DNA of 64,000 nt from Trichomonas vaginalis G3 (taxonomy: Eukaryota; Parabasalia; Trichomonadida; Trichomonadidae): positions 23,699,896 through 23,763,895 of the forward strand of contig NC_067206.1 of NCBI RefSeq assembly GCF_026262505.1, in the 5' to 3' direction. This document shows positions 10,434-19,255 of the stretch, piece after piece. Under the pieces are notes generated by a model that worked only from the letters and a program-made list of their open reading frames with translations, had not been told where the DNA came from and did no database searches. Numbering within the stretch: position 1 is the first letter of the stretch; each line of letters starts with the position of its first letter. A program made the position numbers and the translations under genes.

Positions 10434-10805
10434 ATGATTGATCCCAAAGTTGATTCTCAAATCCGAGCTTTAAAAACAGAACTCAGAAATATGAAATATT
10501 CTGGTAGATGGAATCAAGAACTCCTTCAAAATGGTGATCCGTCTATATATTTGCCAATAATGCATTTTCTAATTCTCGAATTTAATCAAAACTTAGTTTC
10601 TAAGATAGCAGAAAAGGGATATGCTATGCAAACAGCAACTGATCAAGAATTTATTACGAATTCAATGAAAATATTAAAAGGAGAATGCAACTTTTCAACA
10701 AAATTATCAGTCATAAACTTTTTCAAACCAAAATTTGCACTTCAAAAAACGGAATTTTTACTTAATGCAGCAAAAGCTGTTCGAAGTTATGGTACAAAAT
10801 TCTAA
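10434..10805 (+). CDS. CEP44-like centriole/spindle-pole protein
   Basis: The 123-residue protein resembles almost entirely the N-terminal domain of CEP44, a centriole-associated protein of flagellated eukaryotes. The pattern is LKTELRNMKYSGRW at residues 13-26, GDPSIYLPIMHF at 34-45, the GYAMQTATDQEFITNSMKIL stretch in the middle and the CNFSTKLSVINFFKP segment before a final helix. Animal CEP44 is about three times longer, so this is a single-domain version, which is common among protist homologues. No strict initiator was found; the ATG chosen is the first in the frame and begins the domain. A role at the flagellar basal bodies is inferred from the family only. Confidence 0.72.
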   Translation: MIDPKVDSQIRALKTELRNMKYSGRWNQELLQNGDPSIYLPIMHFLILEFNQNLVSKIAEKGYAMQTATDQEFITNSMKILKGECNFSTKLSVINFFKPKFALQKTEFLLNAAKAVRSYGTKF

Positions 10806-11142
10806 ATATTCTCAAACGAATGCGATTCACTTATAACATATTCAATCATCGATATATTGGATTTAACAGTTTCAAAGATAGCAAAATTGTAAAAACTTTG
10901 ATATAACCATTCTAGTTGCTTACGTAGTAATTACTAAGAACTAGACATTTATAATACTAAACATTTTTCTATTCGAAATATGATCTATGATTTTATAATG
11001 TTTATTCTAATCTCTAATAAATTATCATAATTCATATTAGAGTAACAATAACTATTGTTAATTGCAGGGCATAAATTGCCATATTAAATACATTTGGAAA
11101 AACTTTCAAAATAGATAAAAATTATGAAAAAAAATATTATTG
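10806..11142. other. Intergenic DNA, nothing recognised
   Basis: AT-rich spacer. The S24-associated repeat begins near 11143. Confidence 0.4.
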
Positions 11143-11330
11143 AGAAGTAATATAGATATAGGTGAAGTTTGTAGTAAGAAAAAAGAGAGTAGTTTGTAAG
11201 ATTTCATAGAAAAGATTTCGTGTAATAGTTCGTTCGTTTGTTTGTTTGATTTATAAGGAAGTAGTTAAAATATGGCCTTTTACTCAAGAAAGGATGAGTG
11301 TATTGACATTGTAATCTATATTTATCAAAT

Positions 11331-11753
11331 TTAATGTGAGCCAAGTTCCTCCTTGCGCTGCTGGCGGCGGATCTTGTGTGCTTCGGCACGCTTGCCGGAG
11401 CCCCAGACCTTAACTTTTTGGCGGCGAGCGTTCTTACGCATACGACGAGTAACTTTGCCCTTCTCGGCAAGACCGGCCTTGATCAGGCGGTGCTTTGGTT
11501 CAGTCTTCTTAAGGGCATCAAGGCTATCGTAAACAAAGCCAAAGCCGGTTGTGTGGCCACCACCAAACTTTGTCTCAAGACCAAAAATGACAACAAGGTC
11601 TTTGTTGGCCTTAAGGCGGGATGCAACTTCATCCTTGATCTCGTCGCGTGTTGGAGCTTTAGCACCAAGATGCTGCATATCAATAACAAACTGCTTGCGG
11701 TCAAGAAGCTTGTTGACAATGTACTTGCGGATGTGGACACTGACCTTTGACAT
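11331..11753 (-). CDS. RPS24: 40S ribosomal protein S24 (eS24), copy A
   Basis: A small-subunit ribosomal protein of 140 residues, the usual eS24 length. The family core is clear: VHIRKYIVNKLLDRKQFVID at the N-terminus, then HLGAKAPTRDEIKDEVA, VVIFGLETKFGGGHTTGFGF, YDSLDALKKTEPKHRLIKAG and a lysine/arginine-rich tail. The ATG at 11753 is chosen because family members begin MSKVSV-like and because CCTTTT (11758-11763) lies just before it. An in-frame upstream ATG at 11870 would add 39 unrelated residues. The stop is TAAA. Shadow frames on both strands are ignored. Confidence 0.97.
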   Translation of the reverse strand: MSKVSVHIRKYIVNKLLDRKQFVIDMQHLGAKAPTRDEIKDEVASRLKANKDLVVIFGLETKFGGGHTTGFGFVYDSLDALKKTEPKHRLIKAGLAEKGKVTRRMRKNARRQKVKVWGSGKRAEAHKIRRQQRKEELGSH

Positions 11754-11757
11754 TTCC

Positions 11758-11763
11758 AAAAGG
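11758..11763 (-). promoter_or_regulatory. CCTTTT start-site motif of S24 copy A
   Basis: GGCCTTTT ends four bases before the ATG on the minus strand. Confidence 0.5.
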
Positions 11764-11947
11764 CCAACCCAAACCTCCAGACGATAAAAATTTACAAATG
11801 AGATCTTCAATAAATACTGAAAAACGAACCTAAAAAATGCATACAACAAAGACACACAATACAAAACCATTATGAAACATCAATAAAATATACTTTCAGA
11901 TTTGGTTTGATTTTTCAAAAATCAAATTAAACACAAACAAGTCTAAT

Positions 11948-12529
11948 CCATAGGTAGGTTTAAGATAGATAATGTCACTCGATTAGAGTGCGGTCTGATA
12001 AATAATGACTCCTCTTCAATTATTTGATCAAGTTCCTGTTTTGTGAAAATGCTATTGTTCACTACGTATTACTTGAGTTTCTATGGAATTGCTAAATGAA
12101 AAATAAAATAATTTGAACATCAATCCAAGTATTGGTGATATAAAATATATATTTATATTGTAAATATTTATTTTGCCAGTTCATCCGTTTTATGAACATA
12201 AAGTTTATATAGTATTCAGGCATAAAGATTGAGCGAAGTTTTCGAACGAGATATTTTTCATTAAGAATCATTATTGACTGGAGAAATATGTATGCAATAT
12301 CATTCTTATAGAGGATCATTGCAATATTATGACTAGGAATTCAAATTCAAAAGTCTGATGATTGAAAATTTTGATATTATGATAAATTATGATGAAAATA
12401 ATTTAATAAGATAAGCATTATCAATTACAACACTCATCCATATTCTCAAAAAAACGAATATTCCTTTTTTGAACCAAAAAATTATGTTTTTCCTTATGAA
12501 AAATAGTTTTTTCTTGTTATTTCTTTCAT
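11948..12529. other. Intergenic DNA, nothing recognised apart from a target duplication
   Basis: AT-rich. A 75-codon minus-strand frame at 12092-12319 shows no domain and is not called. The last nine bases (12521-12529, TTCTTTCAT) are the left target duplication of the next element. Confidence 0.45.
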
Positions 12530-12607
12530 AGGCTTCTGCAAAATGACACAATTTTTGATACTTTGTGCCAGCCAGTGGCTTTTTCGAATTTTTTTTAAAA
12601 AAATCGT

Positions 12608-12666
12608 GCCTCGTGCAGTGGAAAGGGTGGAGCCCTTCGGGCTCCACCCTTTCCACTGCACGAGGC
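12608..12666. repeat. Perfect 28-bp-stem hairpin with TTC loop
   Basis: 12608-12635 and 12639-12666 are exact reverse complements (GCCTCGTGCAGTGGAAAGGG at the left edge), separated by TTC. It is GC-rich in an AT-rich setting, inside the 12530-14116 element. Confidence 0.9.
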
Positions 12667-13234
12667 AAATGCGCCCAAATATTAAATATGCTCATTATTA
12701 TTTTTTCCTCTTTTCCCTCCTTTTTCCCTTTTTCTCTTTCTTTCTTCTTTTCTTCTCTTTCTCCTCTTCTTTTTCCTTTTTTCATGTAAATTGGACAATA
12801 TTTTTTCTAAAATGAGAAACAAGAACTTTTAATAATTCAATATTCATATATAACTGAATAAAAAGAAAATGATTTTACTAAATTTTTAAAGAAATCAATA
12901 AAAATATAAAATTCAATTTTTATAAAAAACATAGTTAAGGCGAGTTCCAAGGGAACTATAAGAGTAAAGTCAAAATTATTTACTAATAAAGTGAATAATC
13001 CGATGTTAACACATTATATCTTTGAAAATTCAGGTTTTTAATTTCTATTGGAAAATTACAAAAAGTGAGATGCGCGAGAATCGAACTGTTAATTTCGAAT
13101 CATTAGTATTAATTTTTATGTGGATTTTAAGCAAGGTATCATATATATGAGAAGAGTGTATATAGTTTAGCTGATTTTAAATTTTACAAAAAAATTGAGA
13201 GTATGTACGTTTATGGAATCAAAAGTGTCAATTC

Positions 13235-13252
13235 GCTCAGCGAAAGCTGAGC
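13235..13252. repeat. Small hairpin with GAAA loop
   Basis: GCTCAGC-GAAA-GCTGAGC, a perfect 7-bp stem closed by a GNRA-type tetraloop sequence, within the 12530-14116 element. The function is unknown. Confidence 0.5.
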
Positions 13253-13384
13253 TAGCTACCTTCTCGAAAGAGCAAGTATGAGGTAAATAAGTGTGAAATA
13301 GAAGTTGACATATTCATGCTTATTCAAAGATTTTAAACAATTCGAAATTCAATGAAATTCAAAAGACATCATTTACTTCCCTGA

Positions 13385-13646
13385 CTGATCCACAAAATGT
13401 CAAGGATGTAAGTTTATGCGAATAGGGCAATATTCCTTATGAAGTCTCTCATTCAATGAGAGACTTCATAAGGAATATTGCCTTAAAGTGCTCTTACTAC
13501 CCTTCCCTAGTTCTTGAAAGTGTAGGATTCTGTAAATTTACTCGAATAGAGCAAAGTTCTTCCGAGGTCTCTCATCAAATGAGAGACTTCATAAGGAATA
13601 TTGCCCTATTCGCATAAACTTACATCCTTGACATTTTGTGGATCAG
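13385..13646. repeat. Nested inverted repeat: 69-bp arms around an internal 28-bp-arm palindrome
   Basis: 13385-13453 is the reverse complement of 13578-13646. The inner half of the left arm also pairs with the sequence right after it (13426-13453 with 13455-13482, one-base centre), so alternative folds compete. A degraded third copy of the unit lies near 13525-13575. It is inside the 12530-14116 element. Confidence 0.88.
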
Positions 13647-14798
13647 GGAGTAGTAAAACATCGTATGAGGGATAATAATATAAAATCGTTAGAGGATAAT
13701 ACTGATGTGGCCTCGCTTCTATGCTCAAGCAGATGTATTGTATAAATGTCATAACACTTTTGAGTTTTGGGTTGTTTGGTTGGTGACCGTATTCAATCAA
13801 CAGTGAGATATGCAAATTATGGAGAATATTCAAAGAGTATATCTTCTCTGAGAAATTCATCCATATATACAAGAATATGAGAATCAATTAATAATTATAA
13901 AACATCAGAATTATCCTTTTCCTACCTTTATTACAGATATCTCTCAATAAATTATAATTAATAAACATTTTCATTATTAATATAATTTCAATATAAAAAA
14001 AAAAACAAATAAAAGGGGAAAAATTTCAAATTTTGGGGACAGTTTAAAAAATTCGTGCCAGTTGCCAGTTTCCCAAAAAATTCGTGCCACTGGCTGTGCC
14101 AGTATGCAGAAGCCTATTCTTTCATTTTCAGAACTCACGATTATGCAATAAGAATATGTTCAGTATCATCTATTTAATGGGTGGATAGGCTGGGTGCATA
14201 ACATACTTTTTAATAATGATTTTACACTGTTTCGCGATTCAATTTCATTGATAGTGGAGTATTTAAAGAACCAGACTCCACTTATATAAGATAATGGCTA
14301 ATGTATATTAAACATAATGCACACATGTTCATCATGAATTGTAAAAAAATATTAAATTCAATCAAAAATGTTAGAGAAAGATTGTAGATATATATATGTA
14401 TGATGTAGTGTGTAGATGGTTGTCGTTTGATTCAATGAATAAGAACAAAATATGATTGATTCTTGGAAGATTCAAGAAAAAAAAAGAATTAATATGTCAA
14501 TAGAAAACATCAAATATATTCTATGAATAGATGATTATCATATACAATTTTGATGTATATGTATATGGTTTAGGGAAAAAAAAGTCATAATGTTATAAAT
14601 ATATCAGAAAGAAGTAATAGAGATATAGATAAAGTTTTGTAGTAAGAAAAAAGAGAGTAGTTTGTAAGATTTCATAGAAAAGATTTCGTGTAATAGTTCG
14701 TTCGTTTGTTTGTTTGATTTATAAGGAAGTAGTTAAAATATGGCCTTTTACTCAAGAAAGGATGAGTGTATTGACATTGTAATCTATATTTATCAAAT

Positions 14799-15221
14799 TT
14801 AATGTGAGCCAAGTTCCTCCTTGCGCTGCTGGCGGCGGATCTTGTGTGCTTCGGCACGCTTGCCGGAGCCCCAGACCTTAACTTTTTGGCGGCGAGCGTT
14901 CTTACGCATACGACGAGTAACTTTGCCCTTCTCGGCAAGACCGGCCTTGATCAGGCGGTGCTTTGGTTCAGTCTTCTTAAGGGCATCAAGGCTATCGTAA
15001 ACAAAGCCAAAGCCGGTTGTGTGGCCACCACCAAACTTTGTCTCAAGACCAAAAATGACAACAAGGTCTTTGTTGGCCTTAAGGCGGGATGCAACTTCAT
15101 CCTTGATCTCGTCGCGTGTTGGAGCTTTAGCACCAAGATGCTGCATATCAATAACAAACTGCTTGCGGTCAAGAAGCTTGTTGACAATGTACTTGCGGAT
15201 GTGGACACTGACCTTTGACAT
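14799..15221 (-). CDS. RPS24: 40S ribosomal protein S24 (eS24), copy B
   Basis: Encodes the same 140-residue protein as copy A, offset by 3,468 bp in the same orientation. It faces copy C head to head across a 384-bp spacer. Its far upstream region differs from that of A and D and matches C, so B and C arose from each other by inverted duplication. Confidence 0.97.
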   Translation of the reverse strand: MSKVSVHIRKYIVNKLLDRKQFVIDMQHLGAKAPTRDEIKDEVASRLKANKDLVVIFGLETKFGGGHTTGFGFVYDSLDALKKTEPKHRLIKAGLAEKGKVTRRMRKNARRQKVKVWGSGKRAEAHKIRRQQRKEELGSH

Positions 15222-15225
15222 TTCC

Positions 15226-15231
15226 AAAAGG
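15226..15231 (-). promoter_or_regulatory. CCTTTT start-site motif of S24 copy B
   Basis: Same spacing to the ATG as in copy A. Confidence 0.5.
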
Positions 15232-16085
15232 CCAACCCAAACCTCCAGACGATAAAAATTTACAAATGAGATCTTCAATAAATACTGAAAAACGAACCTA
15301 AAAAATGCATACAACAAAGACACACAATACAAAACCATTATGAAACATCAATAAAATATACTTTCAGATTTGGTTTGATTTTATACGCAGTCTTTGTAAG
15401 GTCATGAATGCCGACACCTGAATTCCATCCACCCATTGATGATTTGGAGTATAGCCTATGTAACATTTGTATATGTAATTGATTCAAATTATTTTTTCCC
15501 AATGTTGAATCATAACATTCCATTTCATTTTATTCAGTCACTGTTCCCTCTTTATTAATGCACAAGCAACATGATTAGTACTCATACCAATAAGTTGATT
15601 TAGCTTGTTATAATCTAATAATATTTAAGTTTGGCAAGTTATATCGCTAGTTTAATTTGAACACAATAAACCAATATGAATCACAACAGCAGTTTTTCTC
15701 ATATCTTTATTGAAATTGAATTTGAACAAGCTAAGAAAGGAATTCCTTCTAAGTTTAGCCAAAGCCCTAGATAGATGAGATAATAGATTATGCAATAATG
15801 CCATGTAATAGATCATGACACTTTAAAATGGACCTTTGAAAAGATTGCATATGTTACATAGGCTATACTCCAAATCATCAATGGGTGGATGGAATTCAGG
15901 TGTCGGCATTCATGACCTTACAAAGACTGCGTATAAAATCAAACCAAATCTGAAAGTATATTTTATTGATGTTTCATAATGGTTTTGTATTGTGTGTCTT
16001 TGTTGTATGCATTTTTTAGGTTCGTTTTTCAGTATTTATTGAAGATCTCATTTGTAAATTTTTATCGTCTGGAGGTTTGGGTTGG

Positions 16086-16091
16086 CCTTTT
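16086..16091 (+). promoter_or_regulatory. CCTTTT start-site motif of S24 copy C
   Basis: Four bases separate it from the ATG at 16096. Confidence 0.5.
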
Positions 16092-16095
16092 GGAA

Positions 16096-16518
16096 ATGTC
16101 AAAGGTCAGTGTCCACATCCGCAAGTACATTGTCAACAAGCTTCTTGACCGCAAGCAGTTTGTTATTGATATGCAGCATCTTGGTGCTAAAGCTCCAACA
16201 CGCGACGAGATCAAGGATGAAGTTGCATCCCGCCTTAAGGCCAACAAAGACCTTGTTGTCATTTTTGGTCTTGAGACAAAGTTTGGTGGTGGCCACACAA
16301 CCGGCTTTGGCTTTGTTTACGATAGCCTTGATGCCCTTAAGAAGACTGAACCAAAGCACCGCCTGATCAAGGCCGGTCTTGCCGAGAAGGGCAAAGTTAC
16401 TCGTCGTATGCGTAAGAACGCTCGCCGCCAAAAAGTTAAGGTCTGGGGCTCCGGCAAGCGTGCCGAAGCACACAAGATCCGCCGCCAGCAGCGCAAGGAG
16501 GAACTTGGCTCACATTAA
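16096..16518 (+). CDS. RPS24: 40S ribosomal protein S24 (eS24), copy C
   Basis: The encoded protein is identical to the other three copies. The gene ends 434 bp before the left terminus of Maverick element 1, so the insertion lies in the 3' flank and leaves the coding sequence and the start-site motif untouched. Confidence 0.97.
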   Translation: MSKVSVHIRKYIVNKLLDRKQFVIDMQHLGAKAPTRDEIKDEVASRLKANKDLVVIFGLETKFGGGHTTGFGFVYDSLDALKKTEPKHRLIKAGLAEKGKVTRRMRKNARRQKVKVWGSGKRAEAHKIRRQQRKEELGSH

Positions 16519-16952
16519 ATTTGATAAATATAGATTACAATGTCAATACACTCATCCTTTCTTGAGTAAAAGGCCATATTTTAACTACTTCCTTATAAAT
16601 CAAACAAACAAACGAACGAACTATTACACGAAATCTTTTCTATGAAATCTTACAAACTACTCTCTTTTTTCTTACTACAAAACTTTATCTATATCTCTAT
16701 TACTTCTTTCTGATATATTTATAACATTATGACTTTTTTTTCCCTAAACCATATACATATACATCAAAATTGTATATGATAATCATCTATTCATAGAATA
16801 TATTTGATGTTTTCTATTGACATATTAATTCTTTTTTTTTCTTGAATCTTCCAAGAATCAATCATATTTTGTTCTTATTCATTGAATCAAACGACAACCA
16901 TCTACACACTACATCATACATATATATATCTACAATCTTTCTCTAACATTTT

Positions 16953-17769
16953 AGTAGTATATGAGTACGGGTTTAGTGACTTTTTTTGTAACATCTATAT
17001 ATAGACGATGCATTAAAATATATTTATTTATAAATCATTAAAGAATTAACATTAATTTTAAAATAATTTATTTTTTTATCTTTTATAAAAGAAGCTATAT
17101 ATAGATGATGTCAGATATTCCGCGATTAATTAAACATTGTTTAAATCCTGAATGGGTTAAACTTCAATTTAAAAATGAAGATTGTGAATTATTAAATGAA
17201 TATGAAAGCCAAAATAAGCTAATGAGGTATAAATATAATGATAAAGAATATTTAATTTCATGGAATCAATGGAGTCATAATCAAAGACCTCATAAACGAG
17301 AAGAAGAAATTGAAAATAATGAAATGGAAATCATTGATGACATTAAAGAGGATGGAATTCCTAAATTTTGTAGAAAAACCTTTAGAACTAAGTTAGGAGC
17401 ATATAAACGTAGAGTATTAAATCCTGAATATCTTAAACATCAATTTAAAAAGGAAGACTGTGAATTATTAAACGCTAATGAATATGAAAATGCTAAATCA
17501 AAACTGAGATATAAATATATTGGAAGTGATGAAAGGTGTAAAGATAAAGATAAAGTTTATTCAGTTTCATATAATAACTGGCACACGTTGGGGATAAGAA
17601 AACATTTAGGAGATTATGGTAAAAGTTCTGAATTCTTTAAATCTAGTATATACGAGAGAGTAAAAGAAATTAGAAATAATTATTTTCATGAATAAAAAAA
17701 TAAACTTTAAAAATTCATGTCTTACATTTTTTGAATAATTTATTTTTTTAATTCGTATGAAAATGAGTG
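16953..17769. repeat. Left terminal inverted repeat of element 1
   Basis: 817 bp, reverse complement of 37637-38453 (positions add to 55406). It contains a whole 196-codon ORF and ends a few codons inside the next gene. Confidence 0.95.
17105..17695 (+). CDS. Terminal-repeat ORF, two-repeat protein of unknown function (element 1, left)
   Basis: 196 residues, intact. It contains two copies of a small domain, LNPEWVKLQFKNEDCELLN (about residues 13-31) and LNPEYLKHQFKKEDCELLN (about 110-128), each followed by K-L-x-Y-K-Y and an aromatic W-rich end (ISWNQW; VSYNNWHTLG). The layout recalls small DNA-binding or zinc-ribbon-like repeats seen in large DNA viruses, but the usual cysteine pairs are absent, so this is only a resemblance. 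An identical copy sits in the other terminal repeat. A position inside the terminal repeat makes a role in end recognition possible (inference). Confidence 0.7.
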   Translation: MMSDIPRLIKHCLNPEWVKLQFKNEDCELLNEYESQNKLMRYKYNDKEYLISWNQWSHNQRPHKREEEIENNEMEIIDDIKEDGIPKFCRKTFRTKLGAYKRRVLNPEYLKHQFKKEDCELLNANEYENAKSKLRYKYIGSDERCKDKDKVYSVSYNNWHTLGIRKHLGDYGKSSEFFKSSIYERVKEIRNNYFHE

Positions 17770-18242
17770 GATCAAGATTCGTAACCGTCAATCAATTAAT
17801 GGATGTTCTTTCACCAATTCTTGAAAATGTTAAACAAGTAGATGTTTATTTCGATGATTATGTAGAAAGTATATATTATAAAGGTAAGTTTAATATTAAA
17901 CCTATTGCTTTTGCATTTGATAATAAATTAATTGAAAATGCAAAAATTTGGGAATTAATTCCAGATATTGAATTTATAACAAATATTAATGATAAATGGT
18001 TTAAACGAATTCCAACCACAAAAGTTCTTTGTAAATTAATGATCAAAACTGAGGAAAAAGAATTTAACGGGTTTAAATATCATCCAAATAAAGTTTCAGA
18101 ACTAGAAAATGAAAAACTTCAGAAAAAATTAAACGATAGACTTTCAAATGATCGTATTGAAAAAATAAATAAACTAGCAGAAGTTGCATTTAATAATGAA
18201 ATATTTGATGAATATAACCTTGAACTCAGTGATGGACTTTAA
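17757..18242 (+). CDS. Maverick protein of unknown function (element 1)
   Basis: 161 residues, intact. The first codons (MKMS) lie inside the terminal repeat and the rest is unique sequence. It has alternating hydrophobic strands in the first 90 residues (VDVYFDDYVESIYYKGK) and a charged helical C-terminus. It overlaps the convergent next gene by four bases. I do not recognise the family. Confidence 0.7.
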   Translation: MKMSGSRFVTVNQLMDVLSPILENVKQVDVYFDDYVESIYYKGKFNIKPIAFAFDNKLIENAKIWELIPDIEFITNINDKWFKRIPTTKVLCKLMIKTEEKEFNGFKYHPNKVSELENEKLQKKLNDRLSNDRIEKINKLAEVAFNNEIFDEYNLELSDGL

Positions 18243-18646
18243 GGACCCGGGCTCAACGAGTCATGATTTATGAAATCAATAATTTGATTTATTCGCTCTT
18301 CAATAATTTCTATTCTTTTTGTTAAATCATCAATTTTCATTAATGAGGTGATTCTTGATTGAGGAATAGATTTTAAACTAACAACACCTTTTATTTTTGA
18401 AATTTTGAATCCATGACCCTCCGGGTCTTGGACTCTGTCCTCAACTTTAAACATTTTATTCAATTTACATGTTGTCAATTCTTCAAATAATTTTTTATTA
18501 TTAGCATAATAGTCATTAAATTCATCAACAGATGAAAAAATTTTTATTTCAGTAATTGGTTTAACAACGTTTATTTTTTGTTGAACATTTTCACTTTCAT
18601 TTATTTCTTCCTCCTCTGTTTCATTTATTTTTAAAATCGGTTTCAT
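18239..18646 (-). CDS. Maverick coiled-coil protein of unknown function (element 1)
   Basis: 135 residues, intact. It has an acidic N-terminal stretch (ETEEEEINESE) and a C-terminal helix with heptad-like spacing (DDLTKRIEIIEERINQIIDF). Relative to its counterpart at 50389-50769 it carries nine additional residues around VQDPEGH, encoded by a GC-rich stretch that can form a hairpin. The start follows GATAAATG, the element's usual start context. Confidence 0.7.
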   Translation of the reverse strand: MKPILKINETEEEEINESENVQQKINVVKPITEIKIFSSVDEFNDYYANNKKLFEELTTCKLNKMFKVEDRVQDPEGHGFKISKIKGVVSLKSIPQSRITSLMKIDDLTKRIEIIEERINQIIDFINHDSLSPGP

Positions 18647-18712
18647 TTATCATTAAATAAAAATTAGAATATAAGTGATGAAATATATTTTTTAATTAAT
18701 ATTAAATCAAAA

Positions 18713-18949
18713 ATGGCGGCAGGATTCTTTAAAAAATTATGGGATGGAATTAAGAAAGCTGCAGGTTGGGTTCATAAAAATATTATTAAACCCGTTGCAA
18801 ACTTTTTGGCACCAGTAGCGAAAACAGCAGGAACTATCATAGGTGGAGTATTAGGTACAAAAGCAGGTAATCCAGCGATGGGAGCACAAGCAGGTAACGC
18901 AATTGGTGGAATAGCTGAAGGAATACTTAATAAAATAGGGGGTAGATAG
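18713..18949 (+). CDS. Small amphipathic, glycine-rich Maverick protein (element 1)
   Basis: 78 residues, intact. The N-terminus MAAGFFKKLWDGIKKAAGWV is a strongly amphipathic helix. It is followed by a small-residue hydrophobic segment (VAKTAGTIIGGVLG) and GNPAMGAQAGNAIGGI, which resembles a membrane-active peptide. In DJR-capsid viruses such small proteins often sit inside the virion and disrupt membranes; that is an inference here. The convergent neighbour begins with the same ten residues. Confidence 0.65.
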   Translation: MAAGFFKKLWDGIKKAAGWVHKNIIKPVANFLAPVAKTAGTIIGGVLGTKAGNPAMGAQAGNAIGGIAEGILNKIGGR

Positions 18950-18973
18950 TGGAAAAATAAATAAATATTATTT

Positions 18974-19186
18974 TTATCTTAGTATCGGTTGTAGTCGACG
19001 ATAAACCTTATCTCCTTTATTTAATACTTCCCTTACCGGAACATTAGGTGCTATTTGTTCAGCAACGTCACTAATTGCTTCTTTATTCTTAAATATCCAA
19101 TTTGCTCCTTTCTTAATCCCTTCCCAAACTTTATGCGCTCCTCTTTTTACTTTATCCCACAGTTTCTTAAAGAATCCTGCAGCCAT
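18974..19186 (-). CDS. Second small amphipathic Maverick protein (element 1)
   Basis: 70 residues, intact, convergent with the previous gene and starting with the same MAAGFFKKLWD. The rest differs: a basic amphipathic region (KVKRGAHKVWEGIKKGANW) and a C-terminal PVREVLNKGDKVYRRLQP. The shared N-terminus suggests that the pair arose by duplication, or shares a binding or lytic helix. Confidence 0.65.
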   Translation of the reverse strand: MAAGFFKKLWDKVKRGAHKVWEGIKKGANWIFKNKEAISDVAEQIAPNVPVREVLNKGDKVYRRLQPILR

Positions 19187-19255
19187 AGTTGATTATTTCA
19201 TTAAAATTAAAAATTCATTTTCATCTTTTAATTTTGATTTTTTATTTAATAATAA

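Larger units (their letters stand above)
11143..11947. repeat. S24 repeat unit A
   Basis: A segment of about 0.8 kb shared with the other S24 copies. Its 3' side matches copies B and C as far as about 11143. Its 5' side matches copy D to 11947 (reverse complement of 40574 onward), while copies B and C diverge from it at about 11914. So two versions of the upstream region exist, A/D and B/C. Confidence 0.85.
12530..14116. mobile_element. Non-autonomous DNA transposon with 9-bp target duplication, MULE-like
   Basis: The ends are inverted: AGGCTTCTGCA at 12530 and TGCAGAAGCCTA ending at 14116. Related subterminal sequence follows on both sides (GTGCCAGCCAGTGGC on the left; GTGCCACTGGCTGTGCCAG on the right, inverted). 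Both sides are flanked by TTCTTTCAT (12521-12529 and 14117-14125). A 9-bp duplication is typical of Mutator-like elements. The 1,587-bp interior holds a long hairpin, a polypyrimidine tract (about 12703-12783) and a nested palindrome. No transposase frame was found, so it would need a helper. Confidence 0.72.
14341..15466. repeat. Left arm of S24 palindrome (copies B and C)
   Basis: Reverse complement of 15851-16952 plus, beyond the Maverick, 38460-38483 (paired positions before the insertion add to 31317). Copy B lies inside it. The uninterrupted sequence around 14365-14371 is the empty version of the Maverick target. The spacer between the arms is 15467-15850 (384 bp), with nothing recognised in it. 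Confidence 0.92.
15851..16952. repeat. Right arm of S24 palindrome, interrupted by Maverick element 1
   Basis: Mirrors the left arm up to the CATTTT at 16947-16952. The remaining 24 bases of the arm are found beyond the Maverick at 38460-38483, after a second CATTTT. Confidence 0.92.

Noticed and set aside
10400-10440. Possible intron before the CEP44-like gene (GTACGT string)
   Set aside because: It is upstream of the ATG and no ACTAACACACAG-type 3' site is found. No such 3' motif was seen in the window.
11376-11787. Frames of 78-124 codons overlapping the S24 genes on other frames and strands
   Set aside because: They repeat at every S24 copy only because the gene does. They are shadows of a GC-rich, codon-biased coding sequence.
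11754-11870. 39-residue in-frame N-terminal extension of S24 (also at the other three copies)
   Set aside because: The extension is hydrophobic and unlike any eS24. The family starts at MSKVSV, and the CCTTTT motif lies between the two ATGs, so the leader is not translated.
12092-12319. 75-codon minus-strand frame in AT-rich DNA
   Set aside because: Low complexity, no initiator, no domain.
13060-13110. Possible 3' half of a tRNA (GTTCGATTC followed by a T run on the minus strand)
   Set aside because: No matching A box or 5' half upstream, and stems do not pair. Most likely chance.
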